NCBI GenBank assembly: GCA_903829015.1
Contig: CAIKOJ010000014.1
Span: 1-46,529, forward strand
Direction of reading: 5' to 3'
DNA from: an uncultured Bacteroidota bacterium
Lineage (GTDB): Bacteria > Bacteroidota > Bacteroidia > Chitinophagales > Chitinophagaceae
DNA: 46,529 bases
Made by a program: the position numbers and the translations under genes. Under the pieces are notes generated by a model, which saw only the letters and a program-made list of their open reading frames with translations, had not been told where the DNA came from and searched no databases. This document shows, in pieces, positions 7,055 through 15,573 of the stretch; position 1 is the first letter of the stretch; every line of letters starts with the position of its first letter.

Positions 7055-7684
7055 ATGAAGAACATTTACTGGGGTATAATAGAAGATGACGTACCATTAA
7101 GAAACAGTTTGCAAGATTATCTCTCAATGAATGGATGCGTCATCACTTTCTCAACTGATAGCGTTAACGAAGTACTTAGCGATGAACACGTTAGTGATCC
7201 GCAGTTTATTTTGCTTGACGAACACGTGACAGGAGGATCTGGGGTGGACTCAATTGCAAAATTAAAAAGGAAATTCCCCGATGCCAGCATAATCCTTTTT
7301 ACTGGCGACAAATCTGCAGATCTGGTTTTAAGAGCCTTAGAAAATGGAGCTTGTGGATTTTTATACAAGCCATTTTCTTTCAGCCAGCTTGAATCTATAA
7401 TCACTAATATTGAGGAAAATGGTGCCTACCTTCACCCACTGAGCGCTTCAAAACTAATCGGCACGTTAAAGAAATCAAAAGAGAAAAAACACGAGAATTA
7501 CAGTAAATTATCTGCGAAAGAAGAAGAGATCGTGAAATTATTGCTGACCGGTAAAAGCTATAAGGAGATTGCCGCCATACTCAATAAATCTTTCTATACT
7601 ATCAACTATCATATGAAGAACACTTACGCTAAGTACAACGTAAATTCTAAAACTGAGTTATTATATCTGCTTAATAAAATCTGA
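7055..7684 (+). CDS. NarL/FixJ-type response regulator (receiver plus LuxR HTH)
   Basis: A DNA-binding response regulator of 209 residues. The receiver has the acidic residues in GIIEDDVPL, Asp55 in FILLDEHVTGGSG, Thr84 in ILFTGDKSA and Lys105 in FLYKPFSF. The LuxR/GerE helix-turn-helix (about 148-209) has LSAKEEEIVKLLLTGKSYKE and IAAILNKSFYTINYHMKNTY. It is the only DNA-binding output of the four-gene cassette, so the pathway presumably ends in transcription. LuxR-type regulators bind as dimers to dyads of about 20 bp; the 22-bp palindrome at 5246-5267 is a candidate site, though that link is inference. It starts with ATG 24 bases after the preceding stop, and the kinase gene follows after 5 bases. 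Confidence 0.93.
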   Translation: MKNIYWGIIEDDVPLRNSLQDYLSMNGCVITFSTDSVNEVLSDEHVSDPQFILLDEHVTGGSGVDSIAKLKRKFPDASIILFTGDKSADLVLRALENGACGFLYKPFSFSQLESIITNIEENGAYLHPLSASKLIGTLKKSKEKKHENYSKLSAKEEEIVKLLLTGKSYKEIAAILNKSFYTINYHMKNTYAKYNVNSKTELLYLLNKI

Positions 7685-7689
7685 TTATT

Positions 7690-9930
7690 TTGAATAATCA
7701 AGTATCAGGTGATTCTATGTTTAAATGGGAGGATTTAAACATAATAAATCCATATTCAATAATTGCATCTAGCGATTTTACCCTGCTTCAGGTTGGACCG
7801 GGTTATGGTATTGAAAGTAAAGAAATCGAGTCGCGAAAATTAAGTGACATTTTTATTGTTAATAGCCTGTCGGGCAATGAATTTGATGGCAAAAATGTCA
7901 ACACTTATAGCAATTGTCTTATTTACAAACGGGACCTGGAAGATGCAGATGTAATCAGGGGAGGATTCTGCTTTATTTCGGATAAAATTATTTTCAATGG
8001 TTATTCGTTAAATAGCCACCATGAGAACATCAAAGTCAAGGCACTCCGGTATTTTAATAAGTTAGTACCTTATTTAAAGTTAAAATATAGTAACCTAAAC
8101 CGACAAAGACTATATATTCAGTTCATTAACAGCAAATACTTTAACGAATTAGATGATTTTGAAAATGCGTACGGCATTACGTTTTCTGATAGTCTCGGAA
8201 ATGTTATCTGGTGCAATGACCGTTTTATAAATTTTTCAGGGAAAAAACTCATTGATATTCTTGGCAAACGGCCTAGAGAGGCAATTTACGGCAATGCTTC
8301 AGTTTATGTGCCAAGCGACTATGTAGATAAGATGATAGCCAAGGGTGAACCGTTCTATTTTGAAAACGTAGGGTTCTCTTCCTCCTGGTTTGGTGCAACA
8401 GTTTTCCCACTGTATGACAAGGACAACAACAATATCGGCAGGATACACATGATCTCTGATGTTTCAGAGCGGAAACTTTTAGACATTCAACTTGAGCAAC
8501 AAGGGTATTGGTTGGCATTAACTATTGAATCAGCAAACGTAGGATTATGGACTTTGGAGACAAAAAGCTTTGCCACTGAATTTAGCGGAAAATTCAAAGA
8601 ATTACTCGGCCTCAATGAATTAAGTATTGTTGACTATTCCACCGTTTTTTCGGTTATTCAAAAAAATGGGCATACAGCGCTTTTTATGAATTTTTTCAAC
8701 AAACTTTCTGTTGATAATCCGTCATGTCAAATAGACCAACTGGAACTTAAAATAAACAATGTTGTATCTTATTACAAAATCAATGCAAAATGCATCCTTT
8801 TCTCGCACGAGGGCTATCCTGCGAAATTAGTAGGTACCGTTACTAATGTGACTGAACAAGTAAATTATGAGCACCTTATTTCGAATCAGAGAGAATTTTA
8901 CAGAAAGATTCTGAATGATCTGCCTGCAGAAATAGTTATGTTGTCCAGCGATTACAAATATAAGTTCGTCAATAAGTTCGCAATAAAAGATGACTCACTA
9001 AGAGATTGGATGATCGATAAAGATGATTTTGATTTTTTCCGAAACAGAAATCTGGATATAGAAATCGCCAGAAAAAGAAGAGAACATCTAGAGCAGGCAA
9101 TTTCGCAAAAAAAGGAAGTACGCTTTATAGAGTATTTCAAAAAAAACGACAAGTACTCATTGAGAATATTGCAGCCAACATTTAATAACGAAGATGGGCT
9201 GGAATACTTAATTGGGTATGGACTTGATGTAACTGAACAAATACGTGCGGTTGAAAAAGAAAAAGAACTAAGCCAACAAAAAAGTAAGTTTATCAACATT
9301 ACTTCTCATGAACTTAGAACGCCGCTTACCATCATTTATTCTAATGCAGAGCTACTGCAAATGATTTACCAAAATGAAACATACAATGTTTATATAGACC
9401 GAATTCTCAAAGAGGTTGACTCAATGACCGATATTTTGAATGACCTGATGATAGTTAACAAAATCGAGAAAGGAGACGTTGAAATAAATAAGTCAAGTAT
9501 AGAGGTGGCTAAGTATATTATGGACATCACCTACTTATTCAGGCCTTATAGAGATGGGAGAAATCTTGAAATAGATATAGCACCAGATGTAAAAAAATGG
9601 TTTTTTGACGACAAGATGCTCAAGTATGCTGTTACCAACATTCTCACAAATGCTTTTAAATACTCGCGCAATGAAAGAAGTCCTGTACTTAAGGTATTCG
9701 TAAAGAATAGTGCACTGAAAATAAGCGTTCAGGATTTCGGTATTGGCATCCCCAATAGCGATTTAAATGATATCTTCAAAACATTTTACAGAGCATCTAA
9801 TGTAGGCACCATTCAGGGAACAGGAGTCGGTTTAATGATCGTAGATTATGCGGTAAAAAAGCACAATGGCAAAGTAGAAATTGAGAGCGATACCGGCATC
9901 GGCACAGTGGTTACTGTAACCATCCCTTAA
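7690..9930 (+). CDS. Soluble PAS-domain sensor histidine kinase
   Basis: Cytosolic kinase of up to 746 residues with no membrane segment. An N-terminal region of about 150 residues has no recognised domain. It is followed by three PAS-like domains: about 153-260, ending DVSERKLL; 270-393, ending NVTEQVNYE; and 397-517, ending DVTEQIRAVE. HisKA (about 533-603) carries the H-box FINITSHELRTPL with His540, and the HATPase (637-746) has NILTNAFKYS, DFGIGIP and GTGVGLMIV. It is fully equipped to phosphorylate itself and is the likely phosphate donor for the three receivers upstream. The start is uncertain: TTG at 7690 leaves a 5-base gap, whereas ATG at 7717 is preceded by AGGTGA at a good distance and would give 737 residues. 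Confidence 0.92.
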   Translation: MNNQVSGDSMFKWEDLNIINPYSIIASSDFTLLQVGPGYGIESKEIESRKLSDIFIVNSLSGNEFDGKNVNTYSNCLIYKRDLEDADVIRGGFCFISDKIIFNGYSLNSHHENIKVKALRYFNKLVPYLKLKYSNLNRQRLYIQFINSKYFNELDDFENAYGITFSDSLGNVIWCNDRFINFSGKKLIDILGKRPREAIYGNASVYVPSDYVDKMIAKGEPFYFENVGFSSSWFGATVFPLYDKDNNNIGRIHMISDVSERKLLDIQLEQQGYWLALTIESANVGLWTLETKSFATEFSGKFKELLGLNELSIVDYSTVFSVIQKNGHTALFMNFFNKLSVDNPSCQIDQLELKINNVVSYYKINAKCILFSHEGYPAKLVGTVTNVTEQVNYEHLISNQREFYRKILNDLPAEIVMLSSDYKYKFVNKFAIKDDSLRDWMIDKDDFDFFRNRNLDIEIARKRREHLEQAISQKKEVRFIEYFKKNDKYSLRILQPTFNNEDGLEYLIGYGLDVTEQIRAVEKEKELSQQKSKFINITSHELRTPLTIIYSNAELLQMIYQNETYNVYIDRILKEVDSMTDILNDLMIVNKIEKGDVEINKSSIEVAKYIMDITYLFRPYRDGRNLEIDIAPDVKKWFFDDKMLKYAVTNILTNAFKYSRNERSPVLKVFVKNSALKISVQDFGIGIPNSDLNDIFKTFYRASNVGTIQGTGVGLMIVDYAVKKHNGKVEIESDTGIGTVVTVTIP

Positions 9931-9938
9931 ATTGATAT

Positions 9939-9972
9939 TGACTTCACCGATAATATTGTCCGATTGAAGTCA
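9939..9972 (+). terminator. Weak hairpin after the kinase gene
   Basis: The arms TGACTTCA and TGAAGTCA are perfect but separated by an 18-base loop, with only a partial T-run (TCTTTG) after. It may be a terminator or a regulatory dyad. Nothing else is evident in the 235-base gap to the next gene. Confidence 0.3.
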
Positions 9973-10165
9973 TCTTTGTCCTGAGGCTCTATCATTTTTG
10001 GATTTTTGTGAAATTAGGGGTACCTAGGTTTAGATATTTTTTGAGGTAATTGAATCATTAGAATTAGTAATTCCCGCTCTTATACTCCGGTTAACATCAT
10101 TGAGTTAAAATGATGAAACTTCCGTTGCTACATCCGAGGTTGTTGTTTTTCATTACTTTCGCAGC

Positions 10166-11596
10166 ATGGCTTTACCAAAGAAAATAAGGATACTGTTATT
10201 ATTGGTTCTATCGTTTTGCAACGTTAGGAGCCAGACGCTGGAGCAAGCCTTCCAGCTCTACCAGAAGCACAATAACCCCGAGGCACTCGAAATGTATGAG
10301 CAGCTGACCAAGGTAGACTCCACGGCCGGAGCAGCTAACTTCATGATCGGGAAGATCTATGCTGAGGTTAAAAATTTCAGTGATGCTGTGTCAAAACTGC
10401 AGAAAGCGATAGAAATAGACAAGGAGGGCTCTGCAATTTCCGGATGGAGTCACGCTTATCTTGGTCAGATTTTCTATCAGACCGGGGACTTTAGAAAAGT
10501 AGAGTGGGAATTAAACAAAGCTATTGAGCTGAATATGAATGATGTTTCGGTAGATTTTGCCCAGAGTCAGTTGATGGGACTGATGGCTGACGAAGCGAAA
10601 TTTGACTCTGCCGCAGCGCTTGCCAGAGTACTGATGAACAAGCACGTGGAAAATCCGGAGCCCTATATGGTAATTGGTACTATTCATCTGTATACACATC
10701 GGCCTGACTCGGCGGTATTTTACCTGCATGAAGCTATAAAATTAAACGATGATAAAAGCTGGGTTTCGGGATGGGCACATGTGCACCTAGGCGAGACTTA
10801 CTTAACGGTTGGGGACATAGAAGATGCGGCCTACGAGTTGAACAACGCAATAAGGCTGAATAAGGCACCCAGCTCGGTAAAATTTGCACAAAGACTGCTT
10901 GATTCAATGAACTATTTATCCCCGGTGGAGAGTCCTAAACTGAAAAACCTAACCGCTCCTAAATGGATAGTGATTGAGGGCACTAACATTACCTATTATT
11001 TTCAGGATACCGCAGCAAGGCATGCAAAAATACAGCGTTATATTGCTGAACATGAACTGGCCTATCTGAAAATAAATGAAGTATTTCAGTCAGTAATGCC
11101 TAAAAAAATGAAATTGTATGTATGGGATAACAGGGAGCTTGCCAAAAAGATAACGAGCCGGGAGCTTGGTTTTTCGAATGTAAGGGTTTGTTCATCAAAC
11201 GTTGCCTTTGACGAAACGGTAGGACACGAAATGACGCATACATTTTGTTTCTGGAGCTTTGGAACGCCAATAACTTTTACCAGCCGCTTCATTACCGAGG
11301 GCCTGGCCGGGGCATTCGATCAGGATGAGCACAACAAAATAGAAACTGCGAAGAAAGCAATTGCCGGCAAAAAATATACCAGTGTGCTGGACTATTGGAA
11401 AACGGAAGACATGGACGAAAAAGTGCTTAACCCTGTTGCCGGTGCTTTTGTAGATTTTTTGTATCATAAAAGTACCACTGAACAATTTAAAAGCCTTATT
11501 CAAGATCAGTCTCAGACCAATGCTGAAAATACATTTGGCACCTCACAGTTTGAACAGTTAGTGAAACAATTTGACAAGCAAATGAAGACTAAATAA
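10166..11596 (+). CDS. Exported TPR protein with gluzincin-type metallopeptidase domain
   Basis: A 476-residue protein with an N-terminal signal sequence (KKIRILLLLVLSFCNVRSQ). Tetratricopeptide-like repeats follow (about 25-255), with two near-duplicate segments containing GWSHAYLGQIFYQTGD and GWAHVHLGETYLTVGD. The C-terminal half has the zinc-binding motif HEMTH (His354, Glu355, His358) followed by TEGLAGAFDQ with Glu378 as a plausible third ligand, the HExxH...E pattern of gluzincins in the peptidase-MA-like group. It is probably periplasmic. The substrate is unknown; the TPRs may recruit it. It stands alone between the kinase gene and the S74-domain gene. The ATG is preceded by a TACTTTCG element only 4 bases away. 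Confidence 0.82.
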   Translation: MALPKKIRILLLLVLSFCNVRSQTLEQAFQLYQKHNNPEALEMYEQLTKVDSTAGAANFMIGKIYAEVKNFSDAVSKLQKAIEIDKEGSAISGWSHAYLGQIFYQTGDFRKVEWELNKAIELNMNDVSVDFAQSQLMGLMADEAKFDSAAALARVLMNKHVENPEPYMVIGTIHLYTHRPDSAVFYLHEAIKLNDDKSWVSGWAHVHLGETYLTVGDIEDAAYELNNAIRLNKAPSSVKFAQRLLDSMNYLSPVESPKLKNLTAPKWIVIEGTNITYYFQDTAARHAKIQRYIAEHELAYLKINEVFQSVMPKKMKLYVWDNRELAKKITSRELGFSNVRVCSSNVAFDETVGHEMTHTFCFWSFGTPITFTSRFITEGLAGAFDQDEHNKIETAKKAIAGKKYTSVLDYWKTEDMDEKVLNPVAGAFVDFLYHKSTTEQFKSLIQDQSQTNAENTFGTSQFEQLVKQFDKQMKTK

Positions 11597-11679
11597 TTGC
11601 TGTTTTGGCCTTTTGAACTATCAGATTTCGATATTTCATCATTTCAAAATCGTTTGTAAATAATTTCATAACAGTACAC

Positions 11680-11710
11680 TTGTATCATTAAAAAAATATT
11701 TCTATCTTCG
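11680..11710 (+). promoter_or_regulatory. Promoter of the S74-domain protein gene
   Basis: TTG (11680-11682), 20 bases, then TATCTTCG (11703-11710), which differs from TAnnTTTG at one base. It implies a leader of nearly 100 bases before the ATG at 11814. Confidence 0.5.
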
Positions 11711-11813
11711 AGTATTAAATTTTTCAAATGAAGCCAGAATGTTATGCATGAATAATGCTATAACTTCTGTTTTTATTAATATCAGTGTTAAAATTTGTTT
11801 AAACCAGATAATT

Positions 11814-13598
11814 ATGAAAGTTACTTTACCTAAGTTGGCTTTGGTTGCCCTCACAATGCTGACAGCTAATAATGCGGGAGCCCAGGGTTTCGCATTCAAC
11901 ACTACCGGTGCAGCAGCAGCCTCAAGCTCCATGATGGACGTATCGTCTACTACAAAGGGTGTGTTGCTGCCACGTATGTCAGCGGCACAGATGAATGCAA
12001 TCGTATCACCAGCTCAGGGACTTGTTGTGTATAATACAACGGCCAACGCATTTTACTATTACGATGGCACCGCTTGGAGTGCAGTTGGCGGGGGATCGGG
12101 TACAGTTAGTTCTTTCTCGAGCGGAAATCTTTCTCCGCTGTTTACTACTTCAGTAGGTACAGCCACAACAACGCCATCTCAAACCTTTACTTTATCAAAT
12201 GCGGCTGCACACTCATTTCTGGGTAACTCTACCGGGTCTGCTGCAGCACCAACCTATACACAGGTAAGCCTTGCAGCCGATGTAACAGGTAATCTGCCTG
12301 TGACCAACCTTAATGGTGGCACAAGTGCAAGCAACACTACCTTCTGGCGCGGCGATGGTACCTGGGCTACACCCGCAGGTGGTGGTGGTGGACAGTGGAC
12401 CACCAGCGGAAACGATATTTACAATGCCAATACTGGTAATGTAGGTATAGGTACTACCACACCAAAATCGAGTTTCCATGTTGCCGACAGTGCCGTTTTA
12501 TTTACGGGACCAACAAGCGCCTATTCCAAGTTTTATACAACAACAGCAAACGCACCAGGGGGAAATGGCAGTGTTTCTGGCAACACCGGTAACAGAATGT
12601 TCTGGTACCCCGAAAAAGGCGCATTCAGAGCCGGTTTCAGCGATGCTAACGGCTGGTACCGCGATAGTATAGGTGTTTATTCAGTAGCCATGGGACATGC
12701 ATGTCATGCAAGTGGTGCCTATTCATTTGCTATGGGTGATTCTGCGTTTGCTGCTGGTAATTCAGCAGTATGCTTCGGTGGTGGTGATCCGTTTTGGGGC
12801 TGGTCTTACGCTTACGGAGATTATACAGTAGCTATGGGATATGCCAATATTGTTAATGGCAATTTTTCAGCGGCTATAGGGGCATATTGTGTATCAGAAG
12901 GTGTTGGTGCTTATTCATTCGGTATGGATGCGGTGGCTAGTATAGACTCGTCAATGTCCTTAGGCTTTAACGGTTATACACTGCACAAAGGCGCCTGCAT
13001 GATCACAGATATGAATGGTAACTGGAGCGGTGCTGTTATTTATTCCACCTTAAAGAACCAGATGACCATGAGATTCACAGGTGGTTACAGGTTGTATACA
13101 AACTGGACTGGAGCAAGCTCTACGATAGGAGCGCAGATGGCAGGTGGAGGCAATTCATGGAGTACGATAAGTGACAGGAACCGCAAAACAAACTTTGAGC
13201 CACTTGATGGTGAAGTGGTGCTGCACAAGCTAAAAGGTTTTGAGATGAGCAGCTGGAACTATAAAGAGCAGGAAGCCGAAAACTTCAGGCACTACGGACC
13301 TATGGCGCAGGATTTTTATGCAGCTTTTGGCCATGACAAGTATGGCACCATAGGAAGTGACTCTTTAATATGCCAGTCTGATTTGGAAGGTGTTACTCTG
13401 GCTGGTGTACAGGCACTGATAAAAAGAACCGATGCGCAACAGGAGGAGATCACAGCATTGAAAAACGGTACTACTCCGGCGGGCAACCCGAAAGAAATTG
13501 CCGACCTGCAGCAAAAGAATCAAGACCTTGAAAGGAAGATTGCTGAGCTGCAGCAGCAGGTTGGCGAGTTGATGAAAGGCCTTAAAGCTGGGAAGTAA
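11814..13598 (+). CDS. Secreted tail-fibre-like protein with S74 (endosialidase chaperone) domain
   Basis: A 594-residue exported protein. The ATG at 11814 was chosen because the signal peptide [20 protein letters not shown] begins there, with cleavage likely after NAGAQ; a longer frame back to 11739 would bury it. Next comes a segment common in Bacteroidota surface proteins ([19 protein letters not shown], then YYYDGTAW). A YadA-head-like repeat zone lies at about 289-390 ([39 protein letters not shown]). The S74 intramolecular chaperone domain begins at about 450 with SDRNRKTNF; self-cleavage in this family occurs before the Asp, here Ser453/Asp454. A coiled coil ends the protein. It probably forms a trimeric fibre. 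No phage genes are nearby, so it is a cell-surface protein rather than a prophage remnant. Confidence 0.85.
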   Translation: MKVTLPKLALVALTMLTANNAGAQGFAFNTTGAAAASSSMMDVSSTTKGVLLPRMSAAQMNAIVSPAQGLVVYNTTANAFYYYDGTAWSAVGGGSGTVSSFSSGNLSPLFTTSVGTATTTPSQTFTLSNAAAHSFLGNSTGSAAAPTYTQVSLAADVTGNLPVTNLNGGTSASNTTFWRGDGTWATPAGGGGGQWTTSGNDIYNANTGNVGIGTTTPKSSFHVADSAVLFTGPTSAYSKFYTTTANAPGGNGSVSGNTGNRMFWYPEKGAFRAGFSDANGWYRDSIGVYSVAMGHACHASGAYSFAMGDSAFAAGNSAVCFGGGDPFWGWSYAYGDYTVAMGYANIVNGNFSAAIGAYCVSEGVGAYSFGMDAVASIDSSMSLGFNGYTLHKGACMITDMNGNWSGAVIYSTLKNQMTMRFTGGYRLYTNWTGASSTIGAQMAGGGNSWSTISDRNRKTNFEPLDGEVVLHKLKGFEMSSWNYKEQEAENFRHYGPMAQDFYAAFGHDKYGTIGSDSLICQSDLEGVTLAGVQALIKRTDAQQEEITALKNGTTPAGNPKEIADLQQKNQDLERKIAELQQQVGELMKGLKAGK

Positions 13599-13640
13599 CT
13601 TTTAGCGCCCCAGACTTTAACAAATATCTAATTTTATTAA

Positions 13641-13674
13641 AAGAGGGTGTCTCACAAAATGGGACACCCTTTTT
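13641..13674 (+). terminator. Terminator of the S74-domain gene
   Basis: The 8-bp stem AGGGTGTC/GACACCCT with an 11-base loop is followed by T5, about 45 bases after the stop. Confidence 0.85.
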
Positions 13675-13802
13675 CATTTTACGTATCCCGTAAACAGATT
13701 AAGATTTTCATTTCAAAATACCCAGCCAATTTACTAACGTTGATTGCGTCAGCTTTTAAAAGCTACAATTTGCAGAATTCGCATTCTTCAGCTCAAAACG
13801 GT

Positions 13803-13810
13803 TAACTTTG
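13803..13810 (+). promoter_or_regulatory. -7 element (TAACTTTG) of the M16 peptidase gene
   Basis: A full match to TAnnTTTG, 17 bases before the ATG at 13828. Its position rules out the more distal in-frame start at 13744. Confidence 0.6.
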
Positions 13811-13827
13811 AACCATTAAGAATTACT

Positions 13828-15075
13828 ATGCTTCAATTTGAACGTTTTACACTTGAGAATGGACTGCGGGTGCTTGTGCACGTAGATAAGGCTACCCCAA
13901 TGGTGGCTATGAATATACTGTACGATGTAGGTGCAAGAGACGAGGAACAGTCGCGTACCGGTTTCGCGCATTTGTTTGAACACCTGATGTTTGGCGGCAG
14001 TGTAAACATACCTGAATATGATGAACCGCTGCAAATGGCCGGCGGCGAAAATAATGCCTACACCACCAACGACATCACCAACTACCACCTGCAACTGCCG
14101 CTGAAAAATATTGAAACATCGTTCTGGCTGGAAAGCGACCGAATGCTCTCACTGGCATTCAACGAAAAAAGTCTGGATGTGCAGAGAAAGGTTGTGTGTG
14201 AAGAATTTAAAGAACACTACCTGAACAAACCATACGGAGATGCATGGCATATACTCCGCAGACTCGCCTACAAAACACATCCTTATCAATGGCCAACTAT
14301 TGGCAAAGATTTGAAACAGATCGAAGAGGCTCAGCTTGAAGAGGTGAAGGCATTCTTTTTTAAACACTATACACCTGTAAATGCTATTATGTGCATAGCA
14401 GGTAATGTTACAACTGAGCAGGTAAAAGAACTTTCGGAAAAATGGTTTGGAAATATACCTGCCGGCAGCAAATATCAACGTCAGGTGCCAGCTGAACCAA
14501 GGCAGGAGGAAGCACGGGAGGGAACATTTTATGCCGATGTGCCGCTGGATGCGCTGTACAAAGCCTGGCATATAAGTGGAAGACTCTCGCCCGAATATTA
14601 TGCGGCTGACCTGATCACTGAAATACTGGGGAGTGGTGCTGCCTCGCGCCTATTCCAGCGATTGGTAAAAGAAGAACAGTTGTTCAGCAACATTAGCTGC
14701 TACCACACCGGGAGCCTGGATCCGGGTCTGCTTGTAATAGAAGGAAAAATAAGGGAAGGAAAAAGTATAGAAGCCGCAAATGCTGCAGTGGAAAGAGAAA
14801 TATCGCTATTGGTTTCAGAAGGAGTTACAGCTGATGAACTACAGAAATCAAAAAACAAAATTGAGGCGATGATATCGTTTGAAGATATGTCTCTGCTCAA
14901 TCGCGCCAATAATCTTGCTTTTTATGAACTGATTGGGGATGCCGCTTTGATCAATAAAGAATGGGACAATTACCAATCCGTTACTTCAGAAATGCTGCAG
15001 CAAACCGCAAAAAACGTTTTGCGCAGTTCTAATTGCAGCACGTTATTTTATAAGAAGAAAATGAGTGCTGTATAA
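13828..15075 (+). CDS. M16-family (pitrilysin-like) zinc peptidase
   Basis: A 415-residue M16B-type protease with two M16 folds. The inverted zinc motif HxxEH is present as HLFEH (His48, Glu51, His52), with the downstream glutamate in VVCEEFKEHY (Glu125/Glu126) at the usual distance. The first line of the fold is TLENGLRVLVHVDKATPMVA, typical of the family, and the C-terminal half contains EILGSGAASRLFQRLV. There is no signal peptide, so it is probably cytosolic, degrading peptides. Many Bacteroidota encode such proteins as an active/inactive pair; no inactive partner is adjacent here. ATG 13828 was chosen because the conserved fold begins right after it and a promoter element lies between it and any earlier start. 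Confidence 0.92.
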   Translation: MLQFERFTLENGLRVLVHVDKATPMVAMNILYDVGARDEEQSRTGFAHLFEHLMFGGSVNIPEYDEPLQMAGGENNAYTTNDITNYHLQLPLKNIETSFWLESDRMLSLAFNEKSLDVQRKVVCEEFKEHYLNKPYGDAWHILRRLAYKTHPYQWPTIGKDLKQIEEAQLEEVKAFFFKHYTPVNAIMCIAGNVTTEQVKELSEKWFGNIPAGSKYQRQVPAEPRQEEAREGTFYADVPLDALYKAWHISGRLSPEYYAADLITEILGSGAASRLFQRLVKEEQLFSNISCYHTGSLDPGLLVIEGKIREGKSIEAANAAVEREISLLVSEGVTADELQKSKNKIEAMISFEDMSLLNRANNLAFYELIGDAALINKEWDNYQSVTSEMLQQTAKNVLRSSNCSTLFYKKKMSAV

Positions 15076-15084
15076 AAAATAAAT

Positions 15085-15119
15085 AAAAGGTGTGCGAGCA
15101 TAAACTCAGCACACCTTTT
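15085..15119. terminator. Bidirectional terminator between convergent genes
   Basis: The 11-bp stem AAAAGGTGTGC/GCACACCTTTT serves the M16 gene (plus) and the small exported protein gene (minus). Confidence 0.9.
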
Positions 15120-15137
15120 AAATTAATGTTCGGCAAG

Positions 15138-15440
15138 CTATTTAGTAGCTTCTGATTTCTTTTTTTCCTGAGATTTAGCCTCCTTCTTAGAAATAACTTT
15201 ACTTTCTGCTGTTTTCGTTGAAGCCTTCGCACCTTTCCCAGACTTCACTTTGCCTTTGCTATCCTCGTCGGCGGCAGTCTTTTCGGCAGCACTTTTGCTC
15301 ATCGATTTCGTTGCCTGTGGTGCTGCTGTAGTATTATTTTCATTTGTTTTTGCTGGCTTGCTTTTTACCTTTTGGGCATCTGCATTAGTTGTTGCCAGAA
15401 GACCTGCTGCGATAGCTATCGCGAAGATTGCTTTTTTCAT
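15138..15440 (-). CDS. Small exported Lys/Ala/Ser-rich protein
   Basis: A 100-residue protein with a clear signal peptide (MKKAIFAIAIAAGLLATTNA, cleavage after NADAQ). The mature part is low-complexity, made of Lys, Ala, Ser, Thr and Glu (KSAAEKTAADEDSKGKVKSG, SKKEAKSQEKKKSEATK), and is probably disordered and strongly basic in the periplasm. No family is recognised. It lies downstream of ftsZ on the same strand but is separated from it by a strong terminator at 15518-15545, so it is probably a separate unit. Similar short repetitive exported proteins are frequent in Chitinophagaceae. Confidence 0.72.
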   Translation of the reverse strand: MKKAIFAIAIAAGLLATTNADAQKVKSKPAKTNENNTTAAPQATKSMSKSAAEKTAADEDSKGKVKSGKGAKASTKTAESKVISKKEAKSQEKKKSEATK

Positions 15441-15517
15441 TTTTTAAAAAATTGTTTTGGTTACTGTATCCTATCCACATAACGTGCCAGATTTCATTTC
15501 CAAAAGTTAAAGAATAT

Positions 15518-15545
15518 AAAAAGCTCCCGTTAGACAACGGGAGCC
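15518..15545 (-). terminator. Terminator of the dcw operon
   Basis: The 9-bp stem GCTCCCGTT/AACGGGAGC around the loop AGAC is followed, on the minus strand, by T5, just past the ftsZ stop. It is the only strong terminator seen between mraZ and this point. Confidence 0.92.
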
Positions 15546-15573
15546 ATAAATTCAAATTAACAAAGCAGAAAAA

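Noticed and set aside
11739..11813. Upstream start for the S74-domain protein
   Set aside because: It would place 25 residues before a standard signal peptide that begins at 11814.
13309..13598. S74 domain as evidence of a prophage
   Set aside because: No capsid, terminase, integrase or other tail genes lie nearby, and the protein has a bacterial signal peptide.
13744..13827. Upstream start for the M16 peptidase
   Set aside because: The TAACTTTG promoter element lies between this codon and the conserved start of the fold.
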